From NCBI GenBank assembly GCA_963205155.1, contig CAUJJY010000337.1:1-17753 (forward strand): DNA of 17,753 nt, written 5' to 3'. Below, one piece after another: positions 1-6,601 of this stretch (the first letter of the stretch is position 1; each line of letters begins with the position of its first letter). The notes under the pieces are model-generated. The model did no database searches. It saw nothing but the letters and a program-made list of their open reading frames with translations, and was not told the origin of the DNA. Source of the DNA: Candidatus Zixiibacteriota bacterium (lineage in GTDB: Bacteria > Zixibacteria > MSB-5A5 > CAIYYT01). A program made the position numbers and the translations under genes.

Positions 1-443
1 ATGAGATCAACTTTGGCGCGCAGAGCCGCGAACTGCGTTCCTGCCAACAGATCATTCATTGCCGTGAAGGAAGTCTGCGGCAGGGAATCCAGGAGTTTCT
101 TGTGTGATTCAAGAGGATCGCCGATGAGACCACGGCGTACCGGGCAGTCGATCTTGCGTCCGGCATTGGCGATGAGGGCAGTAATGTTGCCGCAGTCCGT
201 CGTGAACGATTCGAGGTTCATTTGACCGTATTTGGGCAGTTTGAGCGGGTTCTTGTGAAACACTGTGAAATACGTGAGGCGCCAGGTATCTCCGCCCCAG
301 GTTGCCATTTCGTCCTGATCGAAGCGGATATCTTCGCTGGTCATGCCGACCTGCGCCATTGCTGAATCAAACAGGCTAAAGTCCTGCGCATTTAATAGGG
401 CGGGGATCGCGACAAGTACGACAAATGCTATCAAGCGTTTCAT
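1..443 (-). CDS. Exported protein of unknown function, partial (N-terminal 147 residues)
   Basis: I do not recognise this protein. The frame is open on the minus strand from an ATG at 443-441 to the left edge, giving 147 residues with no stop, so the C-terminal part lies outside. The start is supported by GGAG about six bases upstream and by a strong promoter just beyond it. Residues 1-20 form a typical signal peptide: Lys-Arg, a hydrophobic run (LIAFVVLVAIPALL), then an Ala-Gln cleavage site. The mature part is soluble-looking, rich in Thr and Asp, with two cysteines (Cys84, Cys100) that could form a disulfide, and a Trp-rich patch near residues 49-54. It is transcribed away from the dsr block and has no visible functional tie to it. 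It may be periplasmic, outer-membrane or secreted. No catalytic motif is evident in the visible part. Confidence 0.75.
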   Translation of the reverse strand, partial: MKRLIAFVVLVAIPALLNAQDFSLFDSAMAQVGMTSEDIRFDQDEMATWGGDTWRLTYFTVFHKNPLKLPKYGQMNLESFTTDCGNITALIANAGRKIDCPVRRGLIGDPLESHKKLLDSLPQTSFTAMNDLLAGTQFAALRAKVDL

Positions 444-470
444 AGTTATCTCCAATTCAGTGTGATCCGG

Positions 471-498
471 AATATAGATGCACGCCGGTGAATGACAA
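471..498 (-). promoter_or_regulatory. Sigma-70-type promoter for the exported protein gene
   Basis: On the minus strand a TTGTCA -35 box (493-498) and a TATATT -10 box (471-476) are separated by 16 bases, each matching five of six consensus positions. Transcription would start near 464, leaving a leader of about 20 bases before the ATG at 443. This was read by eye and is not experimentally supported. Confidence 0.55.
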
Positions 499-605
499 AC
501 CTTAATCTGTCGGATCGCTTTGGAGTGTTTGCTGCGAGCAAGCGGCGAACCCGGTTTGAGATGTTTGAATAAGTATGTTTTTGGCTGCGATTGTGGATGA
601 ACCGG

Positions 606-635
606 TTGCTTTTCCGACAAAAATACTATTATATT
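606..635 (+). promoter_or_regulatory. Possible promoter for dsrC-dsrM-dsrK
   Basis: A TTGCTT -35-like box (606-611) is followed after 18 bases by TATATT (630-635), five of six to the -10 consensus. Transcription would begin near 642, a short leader before the GGAGG at 655-659. The -35 match is poor, so an activator or an alternative sigma factor is possible. The 444-652 interval otherwise holds only the divergent promoter described separately. Confidence 0.35.
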
Positions 636-664
636 ACCCGAGATGTTAGGAACTGGAGGTTTAT

Positions 665-988
665 ACGAGCACACATCTTGATGTTAAGGGGCAGCAGCTT
701 ACGCTGAACGAAGAGGGATTTCTAACTGACCCTTCCGCGTGGGACAAAGAAGTCGCCATAGCATTGGCAAGAACACAGGAAGGGCTTGAGGAATTGACGA
801 CGGAACATTGGGCGGTGATCGAGTTCATCCGAGGGCACTTTCTCGAAAGCAACATGGCACCGATGGTACGCGCAATCTGCAAGCACACTGGTTTGCCGCT
901 TAAACGCATATACGAGCTTTTCCCATCCGGTCCTGCCAAGGGAGCCTGCAAACTTGCAGGGCTGCCCAAACCTGATGGTTGTGTGTAG
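665..988 (+). CDS. dsrC: DsrC-type sulfur carrier protein (TusE/DsrC/DsvC family)
   Basis: This small protein carries sulfur as a persulfide or trisulfide between partner enzymes in the cytoplasm. The family signature is clear: an NEEGFL segment near the N-terminus, LTTEHW, APMVRAICKHTG, and a C-terminal arm GACKLAGLPKPDGCV. The arm has both redox cysteines, ten residues apart, with the second one penultimate. That is the DsrC arrangement; TusE of E. coli keeps only the last cysteine. Together with dsrM and dsrK next door this favours a dissimilatory-type redox role over tRNA thiolation. The start is a problem. No ATG, GTG or TTG lies in frame between the stop at 647-649 and a TTG at 764, and starting at 764 would remove the conserved N-terminal part. 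I place the start at an ACG (665), five bases after GGAGG; a CTG at 653 is the alternative. With this start the protein has 107 residues, normal for the family. Confidence 0.88.
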   Translation, partial: TSTHLDVKGQQLTLNEEGFLTDPSAWDKEVAIALARTQEGLEELTTEHWAVIEFIRGHFLESNMAPMVRAICKHTGLPLKRIYELFPSGPAKGACKLAGLPKPDGCV

Positions 989-996
989 GTGACATC

Positions 997-1647
997 TTGA
1001 TTTCATTCTGGCTCATGTTTTTGGTGATCGTCGCCGCGTTGTTTGCAGTGTTCGGTCTAATCATCACGATTGTGTCGAGCACGAAGTTCGGACGTCGAAG
1101 CGAACTGGCGCCTTCTACCGGCAGCCGGTGGCGGGGCGCGCAATACGCGCTGTTTGCAGGAATGATGCCGTGGGCAAAGGAAAGTGCCAGACAGCATCTG
1201 CTGACATACTTCACTGGCATTATCTACCACTTGGGCATCGCGGGCGGATTTGTCGTATTGGTTGGCACTTCGCTTTCGTGGCAATTTTCGGAGACATTGA
1301 AAATCACGCTGATGGTGTTGACATTGCTTGGTGCCGTGGCGGGTATTGGCCTGCTTATGAAGCGGGCGGCCACGTTATCGCTTCGTGCCATCAGTACACC
1401 GGATGATGTCATTTCGAACGGATTGGTGACGATTTTCCTGATTGCAGCGGCAACTGTATTGTGGGTTCCGGAGATCACAACTGCATTCCTAATAATCGCG
1501 ATTTTGTTGCTGGTTTACATACCGTTGGGCAAGATCAGGCACTGCTTTCTGTTCTTCTGCAGTCGCATCACGTTTGGAAGATTTTTCGGCCGACGCGGTG
1601 TATTGCCGCAACAGACACTCAACGCAAAGGACTTGAATGTCGGCTGA
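997..1647 (+). CDS. dsrM: DsrM-like membrane cytochrome b subunit (NarI-type gamma subunit family)
   Basis: A predicted inner-membrane protein of 216 residues that should anchor DsrK and pass electrons between menaquinone and the iron-sulfur subunit. Five hydrophobic segments are visible, at about residues 4-26, 71-93, 102-121, 141-157 and 159-176 counted from this start. Candidate haem ligands are His67 and His78 around the second segment and His182 at the end of the last (KIRHCFLFF), a layout seen in NarI-type proteins. A fourth His, expected 18 residues before His182, is a Phe here. The C-terminal FGRRGVLP stretch would be cytoplasmic. The TTG at 997 is chosen because AGGTGA (987-992) precedes it by four bases; a TTG at 979 would overlap dsrC. 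The last 11 bases overlap dsrK. The identification rests on context and topology more than on sequence identity. It is shorter than the longer DsrM proteins of classical sulfate reducers. Confidence 0.75.
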   Translation: MISFWLMFLVIVAALFAVFGLIITIVSSTKFGRRSELAPSTGSRWRGAQYALFAGMMPWAKESARQHLLTYFTGIIYHLGIAGGFVVLVGTSLSWQFSETLKITLMVLTLLGAVAGIGLLMKRAATLSLRAISTPDDVISNGLVTIFLIAAATVLWVPEITTAFLIIAILLLVYIPLGKIRHCFLFFCSRITFGRFFGRRGVLPQQTLNAKDLNVG

Positions 1648-3004
1648 TGATGAAAAAGTACGCCTGACCTGCGCCAGACCAGCGTCAAGCTCTGATCTGG
1701 AGTGTATGCTCACGGCTTTAGCGGAGACGATTGATGCCGATCTCGCGACCCAAATGCAGACCTGTGTCCATTGCGGACTCTGCGCGGAAACCTGTCATTA
1801 TTTTGTGACGACTGGTGGAGCCAAAGATATCCCTGCCTATAAGGCAAGTTTGGTTACATCTGTATTTGCGCGCTATCACACTTTGTCGGGCAAGTATCTG
1901 CCATTCTTGAACAAAGCGAAGGCGCTTGATGCCGAGCTTGTACGCGAATGGATCGATGCGCTTTACGGCCGGTGTTCGCTTTGTGGCCGGTGCACGATCA
2001 ACTGCACGATGGGTATTAGTCTTGAGCGAATCATTCGTGCCGGAAGGTCAGCTATCGCATCAGTCGGTATGGTCCCGAGCGAACTGCAATCGACTGTTGA
2101 TAAGGCCGTCAACACAGGCAACAATATGGGTATTACCGAGGAAGAGTGGCTGGAGACGATCGATTGGCTTCAGGATGAGCTTCGCGGTGAGACTGGTGAT
2201 AACGCAGCTGAAATGCCGATTGATCGAAAGCAGGTAGACATTCTTTATGCGATTAATCCGCGCGAGGCGAAGTTTTACCCGCTCTCGCTTCTGGCGGCTG
2301 GCAAAGTGTTCTATGCAGCGAAAGCGAGTTGGACATTTGCTTCCGATGCCTACGACGTCACCAATTATGCGCTCTTCAGCGGAGATGATGAGGCCGGTGC
2401 AGCGATTGCGCGACGGCTGCAAGAGACGGCAAAACGACTTGGCGCGAAGCGGATAATCTTGGGTGAATGCGGCCATGGCTTCAATGCCAATCGTTGGGAG
2501 GGTGTGGAATGGCGGCAGAGCGAAGACGACTTGCCGATGACGAGCATCCTTGAACTGATGGAGTGTTATCTCAAGGAAGGAAGAATTAAGGTTGACCCGG
2601 CAAAGAATCGTAATCGATGTACACTTCACGATCCCTGCAATCTCGTCAGGCTCGGCGGTGTCAGCGAGCCGCAGCGTTACCTGCTCAAAGAGACAGTATC
2701 AGATTTTGTCGAGATGTCGCCGAATCGCGAGAACAATTTCTGTTGCGGCGGCGGCGGCGGTCAGCTTTCGATGACTCGATTTGCTGACCGGAGGATTGAA
2801 GCGGGCAAAGTAAAGGCAGATCAGATACGGACGACCGGGGCGCAAGTGGTTGTCACTCCGTGCCACAATTGTATCGATCAACTCTCGGAATTAAATAAGC
2901 ACTATAAGTTGAATACAGAGGTCAAAACGGTCACCGAAATTGTTGCGGACGCGATTGTGCTTTTGCCGACGACCTCGACTACCGTTGCTTCGCCAAAGCC
3001 ATAG
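1637..3004 (+). CDS. dsrK: DsrK-like heterodisulfide reductase-related iron-sulfur subunit
   Basis: The catalytic partner of DsrM, related to HdrD. It should act at the cytoplasmic face on the disulfide or trisulfide of DsrC. Two ferredoxin-type 4Fe-4S motifs are seen: Cys43, 46, 49 and 53 (CVHCGLC) and Cys113, 116, 119 and 123 (CSLCGRC). Two CCG-type domains follow, with Cys278 (GECGH), Cys334 (HDPC), Cys369-Cys370 before a run of five glycines, and Cys409/Cys412 (PCHNC). In this family these residues bind the unusual catalytic cluster that handles disulfides. The protein has 455 residues and appears complete, with both halves intact. The ATG overlaps the end of dsrM by 11 bases and has AAGG six bases upstream, so the two are translationally coupled. 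No dsrJ, dsrO, dsrP or dsrAB is visible in the window. Its last 26 bases overlap the convergent cysteine desulfurase gene. Confidence 0.87.
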   Translation: MSADDEKVRLTCARPASSSDLECMLTALAETIDADLATQMQTCVHCGLCAETCHYFVTTGGAKDIPAYKASLVTSVFARYHTLSGKYLPFLNKAKALDAELVREWIDALYGRCSLCGRCTINCTMGISLERIIRAGRSAIASVGMVPSELQSTVDKAVNTGNNMGITEEEWLETIDWLQDELRGETGDNAAEMPIDRKQVDILYAINPREAKFYPLSLLAAGKVFYAAKASWTFASDAYDVTNYALFSGDDEAGAAIARRLQETAKRLGAKRIILGECGHGFNANRWEGVEWRQSEDDLPMTSILELMECYLKEGRIKVDPAKNRNRCTLHDPCNLVRLGGVSEPQRYLLKETVSDFVEMSPNRENNFCCGGGGGQLSMTRFADRRIEAGKVKADQIRTTGAQVVVTPCHNCIDQLSELNKHYKLNTEVKTVTEIVADAIVLLPTTSTTVASPKP

Positions 3005-4154
3005 TCTCACTTAGAACGGCAATCTCCGTAACAGCAGCTACGGCCTTCAGGATATCATCCTCGGTCGTGAACGGGCCGATGCCAAAGCGCACTGTGCCGT
3101 GGATCTTGTCGGTGCCGAGTTGTTCATGTACGAGCGGGGCGCAGTGAAGTCCGGTGCGCGAGGCGATATCGTGATCGACGTCAAGCATCGTGCCGACTTC
3201 GGCAGCTTCAATTCCCTCGATATTAAATGCCAAGACGCCGATGTGGTCGGTCAAGTCCTCCTGACAGTATAGGATAACATGCTCGATCTGACTAAGACCG
3301 TTGCGGAGCAACTTAAGGAGCCGCATCTCCCGACGCTCGATGGTTTCCATGCCCTGCTCCTGAAGCCACTTGACGCCCGCGTTCAAACCGGCAATTCCCG
3401 GAAGGTTCGGAGTCCCATATTCGAGGCGGTAGGGGTACTCGTCGAGGTGCGCACGATGGGCAGAGCGTACTCCGGTACCGCCGGCGCGCGTGTGGCGAAT
3501 CTCAACGCCTTCGCGCACGTAAAGGCCGCCGATTCCCATCGGGCCCATTAGCGACTTGTGACCGGTGAACGCGATGATGTCGAGATTCATTGCCTGCAGG
3601 TCAACGGGAATTTTGCCCGCGGATTGTGATGCGTCGACGAGCAACAGGATGCCGCGTTCACGGCAGAGTTTACCGATTGCGGAGATGTCCTGCACGGTGC
3701 CGATGACATTGGAGCCATGATTGATTGCAACCAGGCGGGTGTTCTTCTTGAACCGGCGGGCGATGTCATCGGGCGAGACAAAACCCTTCTGATCGAAGGG
3801 AACGTGATCGACCTCGACCTGATTGTCGCGCGACAGATGATAGAGCGGGCGCAGCACCGAGTTGTGTTCGAGATTAGTCGTGATGGCGTGATCGCCGGGC
3901 TGAAGCGTGCCGTGGATGGCGAGATTCAGCGCATCGGTGGCATTGTAGGCGAAGATGAGTCGATTGGGATCGGTGCCGTTGAAGAAGGTAGTCAGAAGCT
4001 TGCGGGTTTCTTCGACCATCGAGCCGGCAACCAGGCACATGTCATAACCGGAGCGGCCAGGATTGACTCCATAGTTGCGGTAGAAGGTGTCCATTTGTTG
4101 GTAGACGACTTCGGGTTTGGGAAATGTTGTCGCACCATTATCAAGATAAATCAT
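2979..4154 (-). CDS. PLP-dependent cysteine desulfurase family protein (class V aminotransferase fold)
   Basis: This enzyme should remove sulfur from cysteine as an enzyme-bound persulfide, giving alanine, for iron-sulfur cluster assembly, thio-modification or a sulfur relay. It has 391 residues, a normal length. Seen in order are YLDNGATTFPKP at the N-terminus, His97 (LEHNSV), which stacks on the cofactor in this family, Asp174 (VDASQSAG), the PLP lysine Lys200 (TGHKSLMGP), the phosphate-binding GGTG near 225, and Cys338 (GLHCAP) as the persulfide-forming residue. The N-terminus and the RTGLHCAP region look like the group II, SufS/Csd-related family also found in Firmicutes; they do not look like IscS. 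The gene has its own promoter at 4197-4225 and converges on dsrK with a 26-base tail overlap. The adjacency suggests sulfur supply to DsrC, but this is inference. No sufBCD, iscU or sufU lies nearby to show an iron-sulfur role. Confidence 0.88.
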   Translation of the reverse strand: MIYLDNGATTFPKPEVVYQQMDTFYRNYGVNPGRSGYDMCLVAGSMVEETRKLLTTFFNGTDPNRLIFAYNATDALNLAIHGTLQPGDHAITTNLEHNSVLRPLYHLSRDNQVEVDHVPFDQKGFVSPDDIARRFKKNTRLVAINHGSNVIGTVQDISAIGKLCRERGILLLVDASQSAGKIPVDLQAMNLDIIAFTGHKSLMGPMGIGGLYVREGVEIRHTRAGGTGVRSAHRAHLDEYPYRLEYGTPNLPGIAGLNAGVKWLQEQGMETIERREMRLLKLLRNGLSQIEHVILYCQEDLTDHIGVLAFNIEGIEAAEVGTMLDVDHDIASRTGLHCAPLVHEQLGTDKIHGTVRFGIGPFTTEDDILKAVAAVTEIAVLSETMALAKQR

Positions 4155-4196
4155 TCGTTCAATCCTGTCGCCCTAAAGTGGACTTGCTTCAGGGGC

Positions 4197-4225
4197 AGTA
4201 TAGTGTAAATGGTTTAATAAGTCAA
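4197..4225 (-). promoter_or_regulatory. Strong sigma-70-type promoter for the cysteine desulfurase
   Basis: On the minus strand TTGACT (4220-4225) and TATACT (4197-4202) are separated by exactly 17 bases; each box matches five of six consensus positions. Transcription would start near 4190, leaving a leader of about 36 bases before the ATG at 4154. The gene therefore need not depend on read-through from the exported-protein pair upstream on the same strand. The rest of 4155-4374 shows only a weak hairpin and no gene. Confidence 0.65.
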
Positions 4226-4374
4226 CTATTGAGAAGGGTGGGGGGAAGCCCTTTTGTTTGGCTATGAATGAAATGGTTGTCCGCAGAGAGCATTGCGGCG
4301 GATGGAATCAAAGGGCGGCGCCAAGAATTCAGCAGGCGGATGCTGTCAGAAACTACTGCGATTCAAGAATCAGA

Positions 4375-5187
4375 TCAGTTCATTATGACCAGTCGTTTCG
4401 TTTCTGTGATCGAACCGGACTCGAACCGATAATAATAGTGACCATTTTTGAGTGAGGCTCCGTCATCATCCTTGGTATTCCAGTAGATGCTCCATCGTCC
4501 CTTGGGAAGAACACCGTTGAAGAGAGCACGGGCCAAATTGTGGTCGACGTCGAAGATTTCGAGCTTGGCGCTCTGGCGCTGGGGCATCTCGAAAGAGATG
4601 CTGTAAATCGGTCCAAAGATATTGCTTAGTAGGTTAACGTTTAGGTCAGTGTTATCAGGCGAGAGCAAGAGGTAGTCGAGCGGATCCGGCGAATGTCCGG
4701 TTGCGGAATCGACGGAGGTCAAAGTTCTTCCGGAACTGACGAGTGTAAACTGCGAATCACCAAGCGGGCCTTGATCAGAATTTTCAACTTGCAGAGCGAC
4801 GTCGCCGACTTTCAGGAAGGCGCCGTCCAGGGTATAAGCGTTTTCATTCGGTGCTGACCAACTAACGTAGAGTCCAAGATCCCCGGGATTCATCTCGAAA
4901 CGTAGCGCCTCTTTTTCACTGAACAAATCGGCAGAAGGTATGAAGAAGGCGGGTACCAAGCCGGTTTCTTTGACCTTGAAGTGAAGGTCAAATCGCGAAA
5001 TCGGGTTTGCCAATATCAAGTAAACTGGAAGGAGTATGACATCTTCGGAATGCAGACGCGCGCTGTCGAGGCCGTCAGCAAATACAACGATCCCGCCACA
5101 GAACCTGCCGGGATCCTGGGCGATCGCGGGTTGGGCGATGGTCAACAAAGCCATCGCGAACATCAGTATGAAGACGACTTGTTTCAT
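4375..5187 (-). CDS. Exported protein with FlgD-like C-terminal sorting-type domain
   Basis: A 270-residue exported protein. Residues 1-23 form a signal peptide (hydrophobic run, then PAIAQD). Residues about 30-150 look beta-rich; the IPISRFDLHF-like pattern in the segment LLPVYLILANPISRFDLHF suggests a cohesin-like or Ig-like domain, though this is a weak call. Residues about 197-270 match the FlgD-type C-terminal domain used as a sorting or anchoring module in FCB-group bacteria: LEIFDVDHNLARALF, then a Trp-Asn-Lys turn (YWNTKDDDG), NGHYYYRF and a final KRLVIMN. The ATG lies inside the stop of the upstream gene (ATGA, 5187-5184), so the two are translationally coupled and probably work together. 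No catalytic motif is seen. The likely location is the cell surface or the medium; the binding partner is unknown. Confidence 0.78.
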   Translation of the reverse strand: MKQVVFILMFAMALLTIAQPAIAQDPGRFCGGIVVFADGLDSARLHSEDVILLPVYLILANPISRFDLHFKVKETGLVPAFFIPSADLFSEKEALRFEMNPGDLGLYVSWSAPNENAYTLDGAFLKVGDVALQVENSDQGPLGDSQFTLVSSGRTLTSVDSATGHSPDPLDYLLLSPDNTDLNVNLLSNIFGPIYSISFEMPQRQSAKLEIFDVDHNLARALFNGVLPKGRWSIYWNTKDDDGASLKNGHYYYRFESGSITETKRLVIMN

Positions 5188-6020
5188 CGGAGCAATACCA
5201 ACTTTCTGACAACATTATCGGATCCTATGGATATGCGAGCGAAGTAAACGCCGGAGGCGGCGGATTTGCCGGACTCGTTGTTGCCGTCCCAAGGGAATTG
5301 GTGGACGCCGCGAGTTACGAAGTCATCGGCGATAGTGCGGACGCGTCGGCCGAGGATGTCGTAGATGGTGATGGTTAGGTGTTCGGATGACGGCATGTCG
5401 AGCTCGATAGTGGTGCCGGAGTTGAAAGGGTTGGGGTGGACGCATGTTAACTTTCCGCTCGCATTGGTTTGGGCGAGGGATGTCTCGTCGATACCGACGC
5501 AAGTGATTTCATATGGATATAGACAAATGGGTCTGTAGGGTGAGCCGCTTTGAGAGATAAATTCAGTTCCTCCGACTGTGGAGAAGGTGCAAGTGTCGAG
5601 TATGAATTGGCATTCACATGGCCGATTTTGGAATTGCCGAAAGTTGAGTGTGGCAAAGTGTCCGACAGACGGCGCCGTAAGTTTAACGTCAGAGCCGATC
5701 CAGATCAACGCGACGCGTGGATAAGAAGTTTGGTTGTCAGCTGTTACTGTCAACACAGACGTTGGGTTGTCTTTGATTAGCGTACCCGCTGTGACAGACG
5801 TCAATTCAAAGCTATCCGGGATGTAACAGAAGACCATGGCGACAAATTCGAGCGAATCATCGGTCATCAGGTAGATAGGTATAGAAAAAGTGTCAGGATA
5901 CTGAACGAGGTAGGACCATCCGCAACGGACTGTGTCGGGAACACCCAAATCCTGTGAATGCACATTTGTCGCTAACGAGCCGAGTGACAGCAGCGCCAAA
6001 GCTACCCCTTTTATCAGCAT
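5184..6020 (-). CDS. Exported cysteine-rich protein with cohesin-like region and T9SS/Por-type C-terminal domain
   Basis: A 278-residue exported protein. The signal peptide ends near residue 23 (VHSQD). Residues 30-175 form a beta-rich region with the alternating pattern of cohesin-like domains (FSIPIYLMTDDSLEFVAMVF). The mature protein has eight cysteines (33, 65, 135, 137, 144, 166, 174, 193), an even number that fits disulfide bonding after export. Residues about 195-278 are a classic C-terminal sorting domain: HPNPFNSGTTIELDMP, IYDILGRRVRTI, WDGNNESGKSAASGVYFARI, ending in VVRKLVLLR. Such domains direct type IX secretion in Bacteroidota and occur widely in related candidate phyla; whether this organism has that system cannot be seen. 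The start is an ATG with GGGAGG five bases upstream. It is the first gene of a two-gene unit and shares ATGA with the next one. Confidence 0.82.
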   Translation of the reverse strand: MLIKGVALALLSLGSLATNVHSQDLGVPDTVRCGWSYLVQYPDTFSIPIYLMTDDSLEFVAMVFCYIPDSFELTSVTAGTLIKDNPTSVLTVTADNQTSYPRVALIWIGSDVKLTAPSVGHFATLNFRQFQNRPCECQFILDTCTFSTVGGTEFISQSGSPYRPICLYPYEITCVGIDETSLAQTNASGKLTCVHPNPFNSGTTIELDMPSSEHLTITIYDILGRRVRTIADDFVTRGVHQFPWDGNNESGKSAASGVYFARISIGSDNVVRKLVLLR

Positions 6021-6159
6021 TTCAGCCTCCCGCGATTAAGGTCAATCGCTCGCAAAATCCACCCCCGAGTCAATGTTCTAACACAATTTACCGACAGGAC
6101 TCAATTTTTTGCAACTGTTTTCTTGGGGTTTTGAGTTATGTTGATCCGCGAGGTTTAAA

Positions 6160-6501
6160 GTGCACGAGTTGTCAATTGCGGATAATATCATCAATGCCGT
6201 CAAGGAAGCATCGCAGTCCAGAGGGATGCTGGCGGTGAGCAAGATCGGAGTGCGGATCGGGTCGTTGAGCAGTGTCGATCCGGATGCGCTGACTTTCGGG
6301 TTTGATGTGCTTAAACGCGATCAGGGGATGATGGATTGCGAACTGGCGATTGAGTTTGTCAAGACAACGGCGCGATGTACCAAGTGCCTGTACGAGTTTA
6401 AGGTTGAGGATTGCGTGTTTGTTTGCCCGCAGTGTGCAAGTTCACAGTGTGATTTGGTGAGTGGACAGGAGTTGGAGATTGCGTATTTTGAGGGGGAGTG
6501 A
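6160..6501 (+). CDS. hypA: Hydrogenase/urease nickel incorporation protein HypA
   Basis: HypA delivers nickel, together with HypB, to the large subunit of NiFe hydrogenase in the cytoplasm. The protein has 113 residues, the normal size. It begins MHELSIADNI, in which His2 is the nickel ligand, and the zinc site is complete with two CxxC pairs (Cys73/Cys76 and Cys89/Cys92). The start codon is GTG, fixed by the need for His at position 2 and by GAGG (6150-6153) six bases upstream. hypB follows after 100 bases. No hydrogenase structural gene and no hypC, hypD, hypE or hypF is in the window, so the client enzyme is unknown. Confidence 0.95.
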   Translation: MHELSIADNIINAVKEASQSRGMLAVSKIGVRIGSLSSVDPDALTFGFDVLKRDQGMMDCELAIEFVKTTARCTKCLYEFKVEDCVFVCPQCASSQCDLVSGQELEIAYFEGE

Positions 6502-6533
6502 GGGAAAATTGCGTGAAAGCGCCCTTACCGCCA

Positions 6534-6556
6534 CCCCTCTCCCAGAGGGAGAGGGG
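6534..6556. repeat. Perfect GC-rich palindrome between hypA and hypB (REP-like)
   Basis: CCCCTCTCCC (6534-6543), a three-base AGA spacer and GGGAGAGGGG (6547-6556) form a perfect 10-base-pair stem. It is followed by TAAAA with no run of T, so it is not a textbook terminator. Palindromes of this CCTCTCCC/GGGAGAGG kind are common as dispersed intergenic repeats in many bacterial genomes; only one copy is in this window. In RNA it could stabilise the hypA end of the transcript or attenuate hypB. Confidence 0.7.
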
Positions 6557-6601
6557 TAAAATAGAACAAGAGATAGGTTACTGGAGCGACGTAGAGGTGT
6601 T

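Noticed and set aside
1..225. Plus-strand open frame at the left edge
   Set aside because: It is antisense to the exported protein gene, which has a signal peptide, ribosome binding site and promoter; the plus frame is rich in Arg and has no such support.
643..681. A 12-codon ORF (ATG 643, stop 679-681) ahead of dsrC as a leader peptide
   Set aside because: It has no good ribosome binding site of its own and simply overlaps the dsrC start region in another frame. A missing base in dsrC explains the region more simply.
665..988. Calling the sulfur carrier TusE (tRNA 2-thiolation)
   Set aside because: The C-terminal arm has both cysteines and the gene is directly followed by dsrM and dsrK; no tusA, tusBCD or mnmA is nearby.
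2060..2629. 189-codon minus-strand open frame inside dsrK
   Set aside because: It lies wholly opposite a well-conserved gene with clear cysteine motifs and its translation shows no family features.
4234..4258. AAGGG/CCCTT hairpin followed by TTTTG as a plus-strand terminator
   Set aside because: The stem is only five pairs with a long loop, and no plus-strand gene ends upstream of it.
4277..4303. CCGCA/TGCGG hairpin as a terminator for the exported-protein pair
   Set aside because: The stem is five pairs with an eight-base loop and has no T run on either side.
6098..6137. ACTCAA ... TTGAGT inverted repeat upstream of hypA as an operator
   Set aside because: Six-base arms more than 25 bases apart in AT-rich sequence are expected by chance.
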